A stretch of DNA of 43,671 bases from assembly GCA_019118585.1 (NCBI GenBank), contig DWYS01000145.1, positions 1 to 43,671 of the forward strand, read 5' to 3'. The position numbers and the translations under genes are program-made. Within the stretch, counting starts at the first letter, position 1. Each line of letters starts with the position of its first letter. Origin of the DNA: Candidatus Enterocloster faecavium. Lineage in GTDB: Bacteria > Bacillota > Clostridia > Lachnospirales > Lachnospiraceae. The notes below the pieces were generated by a model. That model ran no database searches. It was not told the origin of the DNA and saw only the letters and a program-made list of their open reading frames with translations. Shown here one piece after another: positions 9,417 to 18,723 of the stretch.

Positions 9417-9755
9417 ATGGCAAAAACAGCGACCTATTGGCAGAGAGGAGAAACGCTTGATTATGTGAATGGAACAGGGACACTGATTCCGGCGGGGACG
9501 GTTCTGGCGGTTGGCAGTAAGCATATCGGCGTGGCGGGGACAGATATTCCAGATGGGGAGACCGGTTCTGTCCACGTCGTGGGTGTGTTCGAGATCCCGA
9601 AAAAATCCGGAACAGCCCTGGCGTTTGGCGATCCGGTGAAGTTTGATGATACGAACGGGATTGACAAAGATGCAGACGGAACCGCAACGATCGGCTATGC
9701 GGCCAGGAAGGCAGAGGCGGATGAGCTGACTGCTTTTGTGAAACTCCAGGGGTAA
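9417..9755 (+). CDS. DUF2190-like capsid decoration protein
   Basis: Gly-rich beta protein after the capsid gene. Confidence 0.7.
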   Translation: MAKTATYWQRGETLDYVNGTGTLIPAGTVLAVGSKHIGVAGTDIPDGETGSVHVVGVFEIPKKSGTALAFGDPVKFDDTNGIDKDADGTATIGYAARKAEADELTAFVKLQG

Positions 9756-9757
9756 CT

Positions 9758-10090
9758 ATGGGATTCAAGGATATTGTTAAAAAGGATATTGAGAAGGTAT
9801 TTTTCAACCCCGAAGAATTTGGCTCCCCGCACCAGATAGGAGACAGAACGCTTAACCTTATCATCGATGACAATGAAATGGTAGAACGGGAAAAGCGTAC
9901 TCCGCTAAAGGATCTGGCAGACGGCACCTACAGGCGGAAGCTGATGTTTTATGTGGCAGCCAGGGAGTTTGGGCCTCTGCCGGCAGTGGGAAAGCTGCTT
10001 TCCCTGGACGGCAGGCAGTACCGGATTATCGATGCCGTGAATGAGGATGGGGTCTATTCTATCAGTTTGGAGGCGGTGAGAGGAATATGA
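9758..10090 (+). CDS. head-tail joining protein-like hypothetical
   Basis: Position. Confidence 0.55.
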   Translation: MGFKDIVKKDIEKVFFNPEEFGSPHQIGDRTLNLIIDDNEMVEREKRTPLKDLADGTYRRKLMFYVAAREFGPLPAVGKLLSLDGRQYRIIDAVNEDGVYSISLEAVRGI

Positions 10091-10704
10091 TGGTACGGAT
10101 GCAGGTGCATCTGGAAAATCAGGAAGCGATTATGGAGAAACTCAGAGAGGCTGAAAAGAGACCGGCTCCGGCACTCAAGAAAGCGGTCAATGAAGCGGCG
10201 AAAGAATCCAGGGAGAAATTGTATAGATATATTCGAAAGCAATATACAGTGAAAGTTGGAAGATTCCCGAAAAGGTCTTTAGTGATTAAAAAAGCTTCCG
10301 GTTCGGAAACATCGGCCTGGATTATCGTTTCCCATCCGCCTCAGTCTTTAAGAGAAACTTATAGCTCTCGAAAGAACAATCGCAGGGAAGCAGCCAGAGC
10401 TGCCATAAAAAGAGAAAGTCCCAAACTGATTCAGGGGCAGGGACTGAAAAGTTTTGTTGCAGAGATGAAAAACGGGCATAAGGGTATTTTCCAGAGGGTT
10501 CCTGGAACTTATATGAAGGAACACAAACCCCGACCTTATAGGAAAATCTCGGGAAGGATGACCAAGGGCAGAGAAACTATTCGGGAAGCCATAGGCCCAT
10601 CAGGAGCCAAACTGACGGAGATGGCATTCCGGGCGACACAGGGGGAGTTACAGCAGAGTCTGCAGGAGGCCTTGTGGAGATTTGTGGATCAGGCGTTCAG
10701 ATAG
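10087..10704 (+). CDS. minor tail protein Z/tail completion-like
   Basis: Position and basic composition. Confidence 0.5.
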   Translation: MMVRMQVHLENQEAIMEKLREAEKRPAPALKKAVNEAAKESREKLYRYIRKQYTVKVGRFPKRSLVIKKASGSETSAWIIVSHPPQSLRETYSSRKNNRREAARAAIKRESPKLIQGQGLKSFVAEMKNGHKGIFQRVPGTYMKEHKPRPYRKISGRMTKGRETIREAIGPSGAKLTEMAFRATQGELQQSLQEALWRFVDQAFR

Positions 10705-10747
10705 TTTTTTAATTATTTCATGTTCAATCAGAAAGGAGAGGAAAGTA

Positions 10748-11110
10748 ATGGCATATGAACCGACCGTATGGAAGGATGGAGATGTAATTACGGCTGAAAA
10801 GCTGAATAAGCTGGAACAGGGCGTGAAGAATGAGCAGGTTGGCCCTCAGGGAGAAAAAGGAGACACTGGGGATCAGGGACCTCAGGGAGAAAAAGGAGAT
10901 ACCGGGGTTCAGGGCCCCCAGGGAGAGAAGGGGGAGCCGGGAGCGCAGGGCCCAAAGGGTGACAAAGGAGATCCGGGAGAAGGATTGACTGGTGAGGCGA
11001 TAGCTATGCCGAAGCTGGCCGGTTCGGAGGAACCGGCAGACATAGCTGCGAAGGTGAATGCGGTGATTGACGCCCTGATTGCAAGAGGAGTGTGCAAAGC
11101 AGAAGAATGA
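10748..11110 (+). CDS. collagen-like repeat head-fibre-like protein
   Basis: [46 protein letters not shown]. Confidence 0.7.
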   Translation: MAYEPTVWKDGDVITAEKLNKLEQGVKNEQVGPQGEKGDTGDQGPQGEKGDTGVQGPQGEKGEPGAQGPKGDKGDPGEGLTGEAIAMPKLAGSEEPADIAAKVNAVIDALIARGVCKAEE

Positions 11111-11604
11111 CAAGCAACAGACTGGAAGAGCGCCTGATTCGCAAGATTGAGGAATTGGCCGGAGGCATTGGACTGACAGGGACAGACGGGACATACAGGA
11201 AACTAAAAGGCTATCAGGGATCGCTTCCTCAGATTTCCGTTGCAGAGGACTGGGCAACGGAAGAAAGCGGAAGTCTGGGAGACGGAGGGCCTGAGGATGC
11301 TCTGATTCCCTACTGTATTGTCCGGACAACGGAGATTGATTTTCAGGACGAGTCAGCGGAAGCCAGGGTGTATCTGGTCTTCTGCCTGTATGATAAGGAT
11401 TCTTCTATGAAGGGAAACCAGACCATGTGGAATCTGCTCAACAGAATCACCGGGTATTTCCGGGCAAACCCTGTTCTGGATGCGTTCTGGTGCAGGCGGG
11501 AGATGAAAGCGGTGACTCAGGAGGAGGACACATATCCTTATTTTTTTGGCGGGATCGAAATGACCTGGTGTATTCCGGATGTGGAGATTGAGGAGAGAGA
11601 ATGA
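11107..11604 (+). CDS. tail terminator/minor tail-like protein
   Basis: Position before sheath. Confidence 0.5.
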   Translation: MTSNRLEERLIRKIEELAGGIGLTGTDGTYRKLKGYQGSLPQISVAEDWATEESGSLGDGGPEDALIPYCIVRTTEIDFQDESAEARVYLVFCLYDKDSSMKGNQTMWNLLNRITGYFRANPVLDAFWCRREMKAVTQEEDTYPYFFGGIEMTWCIPDVEIEERE

Positions 11605-11873
11605 GCAAAGAAATGAATGATAGTAAAAGAGAGCAGGCGGCCGGGGTTTATCTGGGGCCGTCTTTTTATGGAATTATACAAAAGGGAACTGTCATGACCG
11701 GCAGCTATTCCAGCAAGATGGAGAATCTGCTGGAATCTCATCCGTTTTTGGCAGGCCTGATTGTTCCGACGTCGGAACTGGCAGAAAAGAGGAAGGAACT
11801 GAACCGGAAGGATTCGGAGATGGCGATGCTCTACAGAAGGGCAGAACAGGTGAAGGAGGGAATGTATGTATAA
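11601..11873 (+). CDS. hypothetical phage protein
   Basis: ORF in operon. Confidence 0.5.
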   Translation: MSKEMNDSKREQAAGVYLGPSFYGIIQKGTVMTGSYSSKMENLLESHPFLAGLIVPTSELAEKRKELNRKDSEMAMLYRRAEQVKEGMYV

Positions 11874-13377
11874 GCATGGAATTGAAGTGACGGAGAAGCA
11901 GACCACCTATGAACGGCCCCTTGCCACTGCCTACGGTGTTCAGGTTATTGTGGGGACTGCGCCGATACACCTGACACAGGATCCGGAATCGGCGGTGAAT
12001 AAGCCGATGTTAGTGAGTTCCTGGGCGGAAGCTCAGGAAAAGCTCGGATATTCGGATGACTGGGATAAGTACACCCTGTGTCAGAGCATGTACGCGTCCT
12101 GGCAGATGTTCAATGTGTATCCGGCGGTATTTATCAATGTTCTGGATCCGGCAAAACACAGCAAGGAGAATGCAGCGGAAAACTTTCCTGTTGTCAGCCA
12201 CCAGGTGGAACTTTCTCAGGAAGGGATCCTGCCTGGAAGTATCCGCGTGAACCAGGGAAGCGGTTCTCTGGCGGGCTCTGGAAAAGCAGGGACGGCAAAA
12301 GCAGGAAGAGCGGCTGAAGGGCCGGCGTTGTCCCCTGATAAGGACTATATTGTATCAGTGACGGAGAATGGCAGGACGCTTCTGACTATGCTCAGCACAG
12401 GAGCGGGATATGAGCTGGATCAGGTCAGCGTGTCTTACAAATACCTGGATCCGTCTATGGTAACGGAGGAGGATGTGATCGGCTCCTACGACATGGAGAC
12501 AGGGAAGGAGACGGGACTGGAACTGGTAAGGCAGGTTTACCCTCTGTTTCATTTTTCACCGGGGCTTCTTCTGGCGCCTGGCTGGAGTAAACTGCCGAAC
12601 GTGGGGGCAGCTCTGCAGGAGAAATGCACGGAGTTAAACGGGGTGTTCCGGTGCGAGTGCGTTCTGGATCTGGATGCGTCTCAGAACCGGAAATATTCAG
12701 AGTGCGGGGCGGCAAAGGAGACTTGCGGATACACAAGCCCTCACAGCATCGTGTGCTGGCCGGAGCTTCTGGCTGATGGAAAGCATATGGCGTTTTCAGC
12801 GGCTTACGGGGCTATGGCAAGCTATTATACGGCGACAAATGGGGATGTCCCTTATATTTACCCGTCTAATAAGCTGCTGAATGCGGATGGAGCTGTATTG
12901 GCGGACGGTACGGAGATTACTCTGGATCAGCCTCAGGCAGCCAGTCTGAACGGAGATGGAATTGTAACGGCTGTCAATGACGGAGGCTGGAGAAGCTGGG
13001 GAAATAATACGGGATGCTACCCGGAAAATACGGATCCGAAGGATTACCGGATTGGCTGCCGCCGGATGTTCTCATTTGTAGCGAATTATTTTATCCGGCA
13101 GTATCAGCAGAGACTTGACGGCTCGATGAACCGCAGGATGATTGACGATATTATCAACAGCTTTAATATCTGGGGGAACAGTCTTGTGAGCCTGGGTATG
13201 TGCGCCGGCCTGAGGATGGAGTACGATGAGGCGGAAAACAGCAATCAAGAGCTCCTGAACGGACATGTGAAGGTAAATATTTTCCTGGCTCCCTATACGC
13301 CGATGGAATATATCCAGGCATCGGAGGAGTTTGACATGACAACCCTGCAGGCTGCGATTGTGGGAGAGGAGGCGTAG
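11866..13377 (+). CDS. contractile tail sheath protein
   Basis: GIEVTEKQTTYERPLATAYGVQVIVGTAPIHL; sheath-like C-terminus. Confidence 0.88.
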   Translation: MYKHGIEVTEKQTTYERPLATAYGVQVIVGTAPIHLTQDPESAVNKPMLVSSWAEAQEKLGYSDDWDKYTLCQSMYASWQMFNVYPAVFINVLDPAKHSKENAAENFPVVSHQVELSQEGILPGSIRVNQGSGSLAGSGKAGTAKAGRAAEGPALSPDKDYIVSVTENGRTLLTMLSTGAGYELDQVSVSYKYLDPSMVTEEDVIGSYDMETGKETGLELVRQVYPLFHFSPGLLLAPGWSKLPNVGAALQEKCTELNGVFRCECVLDLDASQNRKYSECGAAKETCGYTSPHSIVCWPELLADGKHMAFSAAYGAMASYYTATNGDVPYIYPSNKLLNADGAVLADGTEITLDQPQAASLNGDGIVTAVNDGGWRSWGNNTGCYPENTDPKDYRIGCRRMFSFVANYFIRQYQQRLDGSMNRRMIDDIINSFNIWGNSLVSLGMCAGLRMEYDEAENSNQELLNGHVKVNIFLAPYTPMEYIQASEEFDMTTLQAAIVGEEA

Positions 13378-13380
13378 TGT

Positions 13381-13896
13381 ATGAAGATACCGCAGGTGAT
13401 TAACCGTTTTAACATGTACAAAAACGGAAGTAAACTGGTGGGCGTTTCCGGGGAGGTGTCCCTTCCGGAAATCACCCATCTGACGGACACCATTGAAGGC
13501 GCCGGGACAGGAGGAAATCTGGAGATCCCGGTAATTGGACTGCTTGACACGATGGACATGGAAATCCCTTACGTTACATTAAGCAAAGAGGCTTTTGCGA
13601 TGATGGATCCGGGGGAGAGTACGGATCTGATGTTAAGCGGCGCGATTCAGTGCATGGACAGCGGGACGGGGAAAGTAGGATATTCCCAGTTCAGCGTAGC
13701 AGTCAGAGGGCTGGTGAAGGCGTTTTCTCCCGGTTCGGCAAAGGCAGGGGCAAAGATGGAGTCGAAGGTGACTCTGAGCCTGAGTTATTACAAGATTGTG
13801 ATTGACGGCACAACGATGCTGGAGATCGATAAGCTCAACGGCGTGTATATCGTAAATGGAAAAGATGTGCTGAAGGAAGTCAGAAACATGTGCTAA
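13381..13896 (+). CDS. tail tube protein (P2 FII-like)
   Basis: Follows sheath; MKIPQVINRFNMYKNGSKLVGVSGEVSLPE. Confidence 0.88.
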   Translation: MKIPQVINRFNMYKNGSKLVGVSGEVSLPEITHLTDTIEGAGTGGNLEIPVIGLLDTMDMEIPYVTLSKEAFAMMDPGESTDLMLSGAIQCMDSGTGKVGYSQFSVAVRGLVKAFSPGSAKAGAKMESKVTLSLSYYKIVIDGTTMLEIDKLNGVYIVNGKDVLKEVRNMC

Positions 13897-13905
13897 GGAG
13901 GCAGT

Positions 13906-14268
13906 ATGGAGGAGAAAAGGACAGAAAAACAGGAGACGGCGGTTCAGGAAGAAGCGGCTCCGAAAAGGAAAAATGACTGGAAGGTGATCCGGCTGTCGAA
14001 GGCGGTCATGCATATGGGAAATCCAGTGCGGGAGCTGGACTTAACAGGTCTTGACAGCCTTACGCTTGATGATATGACGGAGCTTTACAATTTGTATGAA
14101 GAACTTGGGGGAACCGGCACAATCATGCAGGAATCATCCCTTTTATTTGCCAAGCTGGTAACGCAGCGCCTTACAGGGCTTACCATGGAAACGCTGGGGC
14201 AGATCCCGGCTAAGGATGCGGTGAAGCTGAAAAACAGACTGTACCGTTTTTTCTACATGTCGGTATAG
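13906..14268 (+). CDS. tail assembly chaperone, 0-frame product (P2 gpE-like)
   Basis: Between tube and tape measure. Confidence 0.8.
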   Translation: MEEKRTEKQETAVQEEAAPKRKNDWKVIRLSKAVMHMGNPVRELDLTGLDSLTLDDMTELYNLYEELGGTGTIMQESSLLFAKLVTQRLTGLTMETLGQIPAKDAVKLKNRLYRFFYMSV

Positions 14269-14441
14269 GCGGCGTATCAGAGATCCCGGAAGCGAGGAAG
14301 GCCTGTGTATTTGCGGCGAAGTATGCGAATACAGGCCTGGATTATTTTTACAGCCTGCCTCTCAGACGCCTGCACCTGATGATCCGGGATATTTCGGAGG
14401 CGGCTGAGGCAGAAAGGAGGAGACACCGTGGCAAAGGGTAA
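13906..14441 (+). CDS. tail assembly chaperone, -1 frameshift product (gpE+E'-like)
   Basis: T TTT TTC slippery heptamer at 14247-14253; -1 frame open to TAA 14439-14441 with ...GLDYFYSLPLRRLHLMIRD. Confidence 0.75.
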
Positions 14442-17400
14442 AAACTATGAGCTGAAGGTCCAGATCGGCGGCGGAGTAGACAGCTCTTTTGATAAGGCTT
14501 TTACGAAGGCGGAGAAGGAACTTACGAATCTGTATCGGTTTTCAAAAAGAACCAACCAGACTTATTTAAGCAGCATTAATAAGATGGATGCCCTTGCCAA
14601 TCGGACGTTTTCGATGGCGGCGAAGGGAGCGGCGGCAGCCTCTGCCGGGATAGCGGGAGGGCTGGCGGCAGCTACTATGGCCGGCTCCAGTTTTGAGGCT
14701 CAGATGAGTACGGTGCAGGCCATCTCCCAGGCATCGGAGGCTGACATGATCCGGCTGAACGCACTGGCCAAGCAGATGGGGATTGAGACGAAATTCTCGG
14801 CCACGGAAGCGGGACAGGGACTGGAATATATGGCTATGGCCGGCTGGGATGTGGATTCGATGCTGGCCGGTCTTCCGGGGATTATGAACCTGGCGGCGGC
14901 CTCCGGGGAGGATCTGGGGCAGGTGTCAGATATTGTGACGGATGCCATGACAGCTTTCGGATTGGAGGCATCCCGGTCAGCGGAGTTTGCGGATGTGCTG
15001 GCCCAGGCGTCTGCCCGCTCTAATACGGACGTGGCCATGATGGGGGAAACCTTTAAGTATGTGGCTCCTGTGGCCGGCGCCCTGGGATTCAGCATTCAGG
15101 ATACAGCCACGGCCATCGGCCTGATGGCCAATGCGGGAATTAAAAGCGAGCAGGCGGGAACCTCCCTGCGGGCGATGTTTACCCGGATGGTAAAGCCCAC
15201 CGATGAGGTGGAGGCGGCTATGGAGCGCATCGGGCTCTCTGTCGCCAATTCAGACGGCAGTATGCGCTCTCTGGATGAGATCCTGAGAGATCTGCGTGCA
15301 GGCTTTTCGGGTCTGTCCGAGTCGGAACGGGCCAGCACGGCGGCAAGCCTGGCCGGTCAGGAGGCCATGTCCGGGATGCTGGCCTTAGTAAGCGCCAGTG
15401 ATGAGGATTATGACAAGTTATCGGAAGCAATCTATAACGCCAAGGGCGCGGCGAAGGAAATGGCCCAGGTGCGTATGGACAACCTGCAGGGAGATGTGAC
15501 GCTGCTTAAAAGCTCTCTGGAGGGAGCCGGCATTGCTGCCTATGAAGGGCTGAAAGAGCCGCTGAGAGAACTGACACAGACGGGGACAGAGTGGGTGAAT
15601 ACATTCACAGAAAATCTGGAGGAAGAACTGCCGACAATCAGAAGAACCGTGCAGGGGGCAGGAGAAGATTTGATGGAATTTGCCTCCCCCATCCTAGATC
15701 TGGGAGGATGGTTTTTGGAGCACCCGGCTGTTATTTCCGGCGGCCTGGTGGGGATTGGTTCTGCGATGCTGACCTTTAAGGCGATTAAGGGAGCGACTTC
15801 TGCGGTCAAGCTGTTCGGCACGCTGAGCGGCATGGTAGGAGCCTGGCCGGTGGCGGCTGCAGGTCTTGCGGTGGGCGGCATTGCCGGCATTACGGCAGCC
15901 ATGAAGCAGGCGGCCAGAGAACGGGCAGTGAAGAACCTGTCGGAGCATTTTGGAGACGTGTCTCTATCCATCGAGGAACTGGGCGAAGCGGCCAGGCATG
16001 TGGTTGGCGACGGGCTTTTTGAAAATATAGAGGCGATGGAGTCCTCTGCGGGAAAGGCCGAAGGCTACTATCAGTCCATGAAGGACAGCCTGAAGGCGAT
16101 CCAGAAAACGGAGTGGAAGCTGTCGATGGGGATCGAGCTTCAGGAGGGGGACGCGCAAGGGTATGTTTCAGCGGTAGATACCTATGTGCAGAACGCTCAG
16201 GATTATATCAGCGAAAAGGGATATGAGTTAAATCTGGCGGTTGACCTGGTTTTCGGGGAATCGGGACAGGAGTTTTCGGAGGACAGCGGGGCGTTCTATC
16301 AGGCGCTTCTGGCGAAACTGGAGCCGTTAAAACAGGATTTGAATCTGGCTTTGCAGGAAATGACGAAGGAAGGTTTTATACTGGATGACCAGAAAAAACT
16401 GGAGATTGTGAATAATTATCTGGGGCAGATAGAGGAGATTACTTCCATACTTACGGAAGCGGAAAATGCCGCAAAACTGCAGATGATTCAAGGAAAGTAT
16501 GCCGGAGCTGATCTGGATGCGGATTCGTTTCAAAATTTGCAGGCGGAAATAGCGGATTATACGGAACAGGCGATCCAGTCTACAGATGAAGCTTATCAAA
16601 AGGTGTTGACAAGTCTAAACGCTCAGAGACTTGCCGGCGAAAAGGGAATGGAAGGGGGAATTTCCCAGGAAGAGTTTGAAACTCGATCAGCAGAGGCGGC
16701 TCAGAATTATTACCAGAGTAAGGCAGAGACGATTTTAAACGGGCAGCAGGCGATGGCCGATACCATTACGGCTACGTATGGAGATGAGATTGAACCTGCC
16801 TTGGAAGCAGTGAATCAAAGTCTGGATGAAAAACTTCAGGAGGTAATGGATCATCCTCATACAACCCCTCAACAGTATGCTCAGGATGTGCGGTATGCCA
16901 TGGTGGAGGCAGTGAAGGACACAAGCCTTCCCCAAGATGCGCAGAATGCGCTCAGGATTCTGCTGGAGGGGCTGGAGCCGTCAGAGGAACAGATGGCTGC
17001 GCTGATTCAGCAGATGGAGCAGAACGGCCAGGAGATACCGCAGGCTCTGCTCAGGGGGATTGACAGTGTAAACGCCGCGAAAGCTGTGACAGGGGACTGG
17101 GAAGGCCTTCAGGGAACTGCCGGGGAAATTCTGGCAAGAAGTTCGGATCAGTCTTTTTTAATAGAAGCAGCCAGACAGCAGGGAGCAGAGATACCAGAGG
17201 CAACGGCTGGAGAAATAAAAGAAGCCTATCCGGAATTGGAACGTACAGTCAGAGAGATGCTGGCAGTATTGAAAGTAAATTTGGAAACGGGTGTGGATGC
17301 AGAAGTTCCAGTGTTCCTAAATTTGAAGCCAGTTACGACTTCCGAGGGGCAGGCGGAACTGGCAGATATGAAAAAGGGGGCAGTCCAGAAACTTAATGCA

Positions 17401-17823
17401 TCCAATACTCTCCGGTTTGGCAACTCTGCTCCTAAATTGATTCCGGAGAATCTTCCCGGACACGCAGAGGGAGGCATTTTCGATACGCCTCACATTGCCA
17501 TGTTCGCCGAGGACGGGCCGGAGGCTGTAGTGCCGTTAAATGGCAGCCAAGAGGCGCTGTCCATCTGGCAGGAGGCCGGGAAGATTCTGGGAGCCTACGA
17601 AAAGAACAGCTACAGCCGGATCTATGAATCAATTTCCGGCGGATGGCGGGAAAATGGGGGAACGGCTGTGGGAGGATATGGAGCGCCGGCGTTTCAGCCA
17701 GTTGTCAATATTTATGGGAATGCCAGCCGGGAGGATGTTTCAGCCGGATTAATGATGACGTTTGAAAAATGGAAGGAGTACATGGAACGGTATGAGGACG
17801 GCAGAAGAAGGGTGAGCTTTTAA
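14428..17823 (+). CDS. tail tape measure protein (TP901 family)
   Basis: 1131 aa, SSFEAQMSTVQAISQASEADM...LKQMGIETKFSATEAGQGLEYMAMAGW. Confidence 0.93.
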   Translation: MAKGKNYELKVQIGGGVDSSFDKAFTKAEKELTNLYRFSKRTNQTYLSSINKMDALANRTFSMAAKGAAAASAGIAGGLAAATMAGSSFEAQMSTVQAISQASEADMIRLNALAKQMGIETKFSATEAGQGLEYMAMAGWDVDSMLAGLPGIMNLAAASGEDLGQVSDIVTDAMTAFGLEASRSAEFADVLAQASARSNTDVAMMGETFKYVAPVAGALGFSIQDTATAIGLMANAGIKSEQAGTSLRAMFTRMVKPTDEVEAAMERIGLSVANSDGSMRSLDEILRDLRAGFSGLSESERASTAASLAGQEAMSGMLALVSASDEDYDKLSEAIYNAKGAAKEMAQVRMDNLQGDVTLLKSSLEGAGIAAYEGLKEPLRELTQTGTEWVNTFTENLEEELPTIRRTVQGAGEDLMEFASPILDLGGWFLEHPAVISGGLVGIGSAMLTFKAIKGATSAVKLFGTLSGMVGAWPVAAAGLAVGGIAGITAAMKQAARERAVKNLSEHFGDVSLSIEELGEAARHVVGDGLFENIEAMESSAGKAEGYYQSMKDSLKAIQKTEWKLSMGIELQEGDAQGYVSAVDTYVQNAQDYISEKGYELNLAVDLVFGESGQEFSEDSGAFYQALLAKLEPLKQDLNLALQEMTKEGFILDDQKKLEIVNNYLGQIEEITSILTEAENAAKLQMIQGKYAGADLDADSFQNLQAEIADYTEQAIQSTDEAYQKVLTSLNAQRLAGEKGMEGGISQEEFETRSAEAAQNYYQSKAETILNGQQAMADTITATYGDEIEPALEAVNQSLDEKLQEVMDHPHTTPQQYAQDVRYAMVEAVKDTSLPQDAQNALRILLEGLEPSEEQMAALIQQMEQNGQEIPQALLRGIDSVNAAKAVTGDWEGLQGTAGEILARSSDQSFLIEAARQQGAEIPEATAGEIKEAYPELERTVREMLAVLKVNLETGVDAEVPVFLNLKPVTTSEGQAELADMKKGAVQKLNASNTLRFGNSAPKLIPENLPGHAEGGIFDTPHIAMFAEDGPEAVVPLNGSQEALSIWQEAGKILGAYEKNSYSRIYESISGGWRENGGTAVGGYGAPAFQPVVNIYGNASREDVSAGLMMTFEKWKEYMERYEDGRRRVSF

Positions 17824-17826
17824 AAA

Positions 17827-17849
17827 GGAGAGAGGAAAAACCTCTCTCC
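17827..17849 (-). terminator. terminator of minus-strand micro-operon
   Basis: GGAGAGAGG-5nt-CCTCTCTCC followed on minus strand by TTTTT. Confidence 0.7.
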
Positions 17850-17857
17850 AGGGGTGC

Positions 17858-18052
17858 TTATTCTGCGCCGTCGGTGTTCCGGCACAGCTCATCCAGCGTA
17901 ACCTGCAGAGCATCGGCCAGCTTGATGGCGGTGTCTACCTTGCAACGGTCGAAGCGTTCAATGTCCTCGATGGTGCGCTGAGGGACGTCTGCCAGCTCTG
18001 ACAGGGCGCGGATACTTAATGCTTTTTCATTCCTGATTTTCTTTAAGTTCAT
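17858..18052 (-). CDS. XRE-family HTH regulator
   Basis: MNLKKIRNEKALSIRALSELADVPQRTIEDIERFDRCKVDTAIKLADALQVTLDEL; SD aggagg. Confidence 0.8.
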   Translation of the reverse strand: MNLKKIRNEKALSIRALSELADVPQRTIEDIERFDRCKVDTAIKLADALQVTLDELCRNTDGAE

Positions 18053-18066
18053 GGTGTGACCTCCTG

Positions 18067-18159
18067 TTAAGTGAATAGTAGTATCAGGCCGATAACAATA
18101 ATAAGGAGCCAGATGACAGAAAGAAACAGGGAAATAATACTGGTGACTGTTTTTTTCAT
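18067..18159 (-). CDS. 30-aa single-TM peptide
   Basis: MKKTVTSIISLFLSVIWLLIIVIGLILLFT; no clear SD. Confidence 0.4.
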   Translation of the reverse strand: MKKTVTSIISLFLSVIWLLIIVIGLILLFT

Positions 18160-18217
18160 TGCTTTAAAAATGGGGATATGATATATTTTTAGTGGGGAGG
18201 TTTCCCTCCCCGGGTGT

Positions 18218-18331
18218 TTATTGGAGGCTTTCAACAATCATTTTAATGACTGCTAAAAGTGTTCCAATTTCTAAAGCGAGCTGGATAAGTGCTGATACCA
18301 CTTTTTTCAGCTCGTTTATTTTATCCACCAT
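18218..18331 (-). CDS. 37-aa amphipathic/hydrophobic peptide
   Basis: MVDKINELKKVVSALIQLALEIGTLLAVIKMIVESLQ; SD aaaggaggtga; strong promoter upstream. Confidence 0.6.
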   Translation of the reverse strand: MVDKINELKKVVSALIQLALEIGTLLAVIKMIVESLQ

Positions 18332-18359
18332 TTTCTCTTCACCTCCTTTCGATGGTTTA

Positions 18360-18388
18360 ATTATACCACGTTATAACGTGAAAATCAA
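18360..18388 (-). promoter_or_regulatory. promoter TTGATT-17-TATAAT with 14-bp perfect palindrome CACGTTATAACGTG (18367-18380) in the spacer
   Basis: Read directly on minus strand. Confidence 0.7.
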
Positions 18389-18519
18389 GCGAAAAGTAAG
18401 GAAAATATTTTAAATTTCAACGAAAAACTAAACTTGTTGAAAAATAAGAAGAAATAATTGACATAATGGAACGTCCTTCTTCGGAGGGGCGTTCTTTTTA
18501 TGAAAAAAAGGAGGGGGAC

Positions 18520-18723
18520 ATGAAGCAGTATAAGACTGTCCAGGGAGACACCTGGGATCTGATTGCCAAAAAGAAGTACGGCGATGAGAAGAAGCTGGAC
18601 ATCCTGATGATGAACAATTTTTCCCTGCTGAACTATGTGGTATTCCCTGCTGGGATTGTAGTTGACATCCCGGAGCTTTCGGATGAAGAACAGCAGGGGT
18701 GGCCGGAATGGAGGAGAAAATGA
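18520..18723 (+). CDS. tail protein X (LysM-like)
   Basis: KQYKTVQGDTWDLIAKKKYGDEKKLDILMMNN. Confidence 0.85.
   Translation: MKQYKTVQGDTWDLIAKKKYGDEKKLDILMMNNFSLLNYVVFPAGIVVDIPELSDEEQQGWPEWRRK

Noticed and set aside
15096-17632. Minus-strand ORFs under the tape measure gene
   Set aside because: Antisense artefacts of a GC-biased long + strand CDS.
18190-18220. GGGGAGG-GAAA-CCTCCCC hairpin as terminator within the minus micro-operon
   Set aside because: No T-run on either strand; probably not an intrinsic terminator.
18367-18380. CACGTTATAACGTG as a parS site for ParB
   Set aside because: Single copy noticed, sits exactly in a promoter spacer next to an XRE gene, so an operator is the simpler reading.
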